Assembly (NCBI GenBank): GCA_905234125.1
Contig: CAJOGQ010000055.1
Location: 1-32,542 of the forward strand
From: an uncultured Bacteroidaceae bacterium
Lineage (GTDB): Bacteria > Bacteroidota > Bacteroidia > Bacteroidales > Bacteroidaceae
Length of the DNA: 32,542 nt
Reading direction: 5' to 3'
In this document: piece by piece, positions 32,293 through 32,542 of the stretch
Position numbering within the stretch: the stretch's first letter is position 1
Layout of the letters: the number at the start of each line of letters is the position of its first letter
The notes under the pieces: generated by a model
What the model was told of the DNA's origin: nothing
Database searches by the model: none
Seen by the model: only the letters and a program-made list of their open reading frames with translations
Position numbers and translations under genes: made by a program

Positions 32293-32320
32293 CTGTCAAC
32301 TGTCAACTATCAACTGTCAC
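32293..32320. repeat. Heptamer tandem repeat, 4 units
   Basis: CTGTCAA, CTGTCAA, CTATCAA and CTGTCAC. On the minus strand the units read TTGACAG, so the TGA stop of the last gene (32317-32319) lies in the array. Confidence 0.85.
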
Positions 32321-32541
32321 CTCTTTCCAAACGCCAGATACATACCTTCCTCCACCTCGCTGCGGTTGATGTCCTTCAGCTTGCAGCCATTCTCCACACA
32401 GGTCATCGCCATGACGAAGTCGATGGCTTCTTCCTGCTGGTCGGCGTAGGGTGCGTTGGCCACGATGGTGTGGGTCTCTGGGAGATTGCCCATCAGTTCG
32501 CACACTCGGCGCGTGTAGGCTTGTGGGTCGTTCTTGCCGTC
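32317..32541 (-). CDS. Unidentified protein, C-terminal part only
   Basis: An open frame runs from the window edge to a TGA at 32317-32319, giving at least 74 residues: DGKNDPQAYTRRVCELMG at the start of the visible part and EEGMYLAFGKR at the end. The 5' part lies beyond the window, so the GTG starts listed in the track are internal. I do not recognise the family. The stop codon is supplied by a heptamer repeat, so the C-terminus could be length-variable. Confidence 0.6.
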   Translation of the reverse strand, partial: DGKNDPQAYTRRVCELMGNLPETHTIVANAPYADQQEEAIDFVMAMTCVENGCKLKDINRSEVEEGMYLAFGKR

Positions 32542-32542
32542 G

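Overview
The window looks like a chromosomal segment of a Bacteroidales bacterium, most likely a Prevotella-type (Prevotellaceae) organism. Three things support this. The gene families are typical: DUF4301, HU-CCDC81-SPOR, a LptE-type lipoprotein, DUF5686, DUF4842/LruC and a TMEM43-like protein. Many promoters match the Bacteroidetes consensus TTTG-N19-21-TAnnTTTG, usually as TACCTTTGCA. Shine-Dalgarno sequences are scarce. The genus is an inference.

Layout. 1-430: decayed IS1380-type insertion sequence. 430-1230: no convincing gene, but an island of repeats (21-bp tandem units, three nested inverted-repeat pairs built from 7-8-nt units, and a degenerate 22-bp array). 1342-4113: DUF4301 protein, rsmG and a metallo-beta-lactamase-fold hydrolase in one run. 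4213-7185: a sigma-54 activator without receiver domain, lptE, a TPR-like protein and secG, closed by a terminator. 7341-12347: HU-CCDC81-SPOR protein, FHA protein, two AraC regulators and nhaA, all tightly spaced and closed by a bidirectional terminator. 12460-14985 (-): large LruC/DUF4842 lipoprotein. 15268-15440: a second 22-bp-periodic region with hairpins. 15455-15628 (-): tRNA-Thr directly behind the SRP RNA gene.

15797-18712: DedA protein, ffh and folD. 18796-18870: tRNA-His with its own promoter and terminator. 18953-21670: uxaC, a TrmN6-like methyltransferase and an HD hydrolase. 21747-27001: ATP-grasp enzyme, CDP-alcohol phosphotransferase, HAD phosphatase and DUF5686 outer-membrane protein, probably one operon acting on a lipid headgroup or the envelope. 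27095-27505 (-): tRNA-Ser behind a probable structured RNA of unknown family. 27594-29144 (-): HtrA/DegP protease, divergent from the TMEM43-like membrane protein (29528-30859). 30963-32207: two related lipoproteins. 32317-end (-): 3' part of an unidentified gene.

The least explained signal is a family of 7-nt tandem repeats with related cores (mostly GTTGA, GTTTA or GGTTA). It recurs between genes, across stop codons and inside the TrmN6-like gene. With the 22-bp arrays, it points to active short-repeat expansion in this genome.
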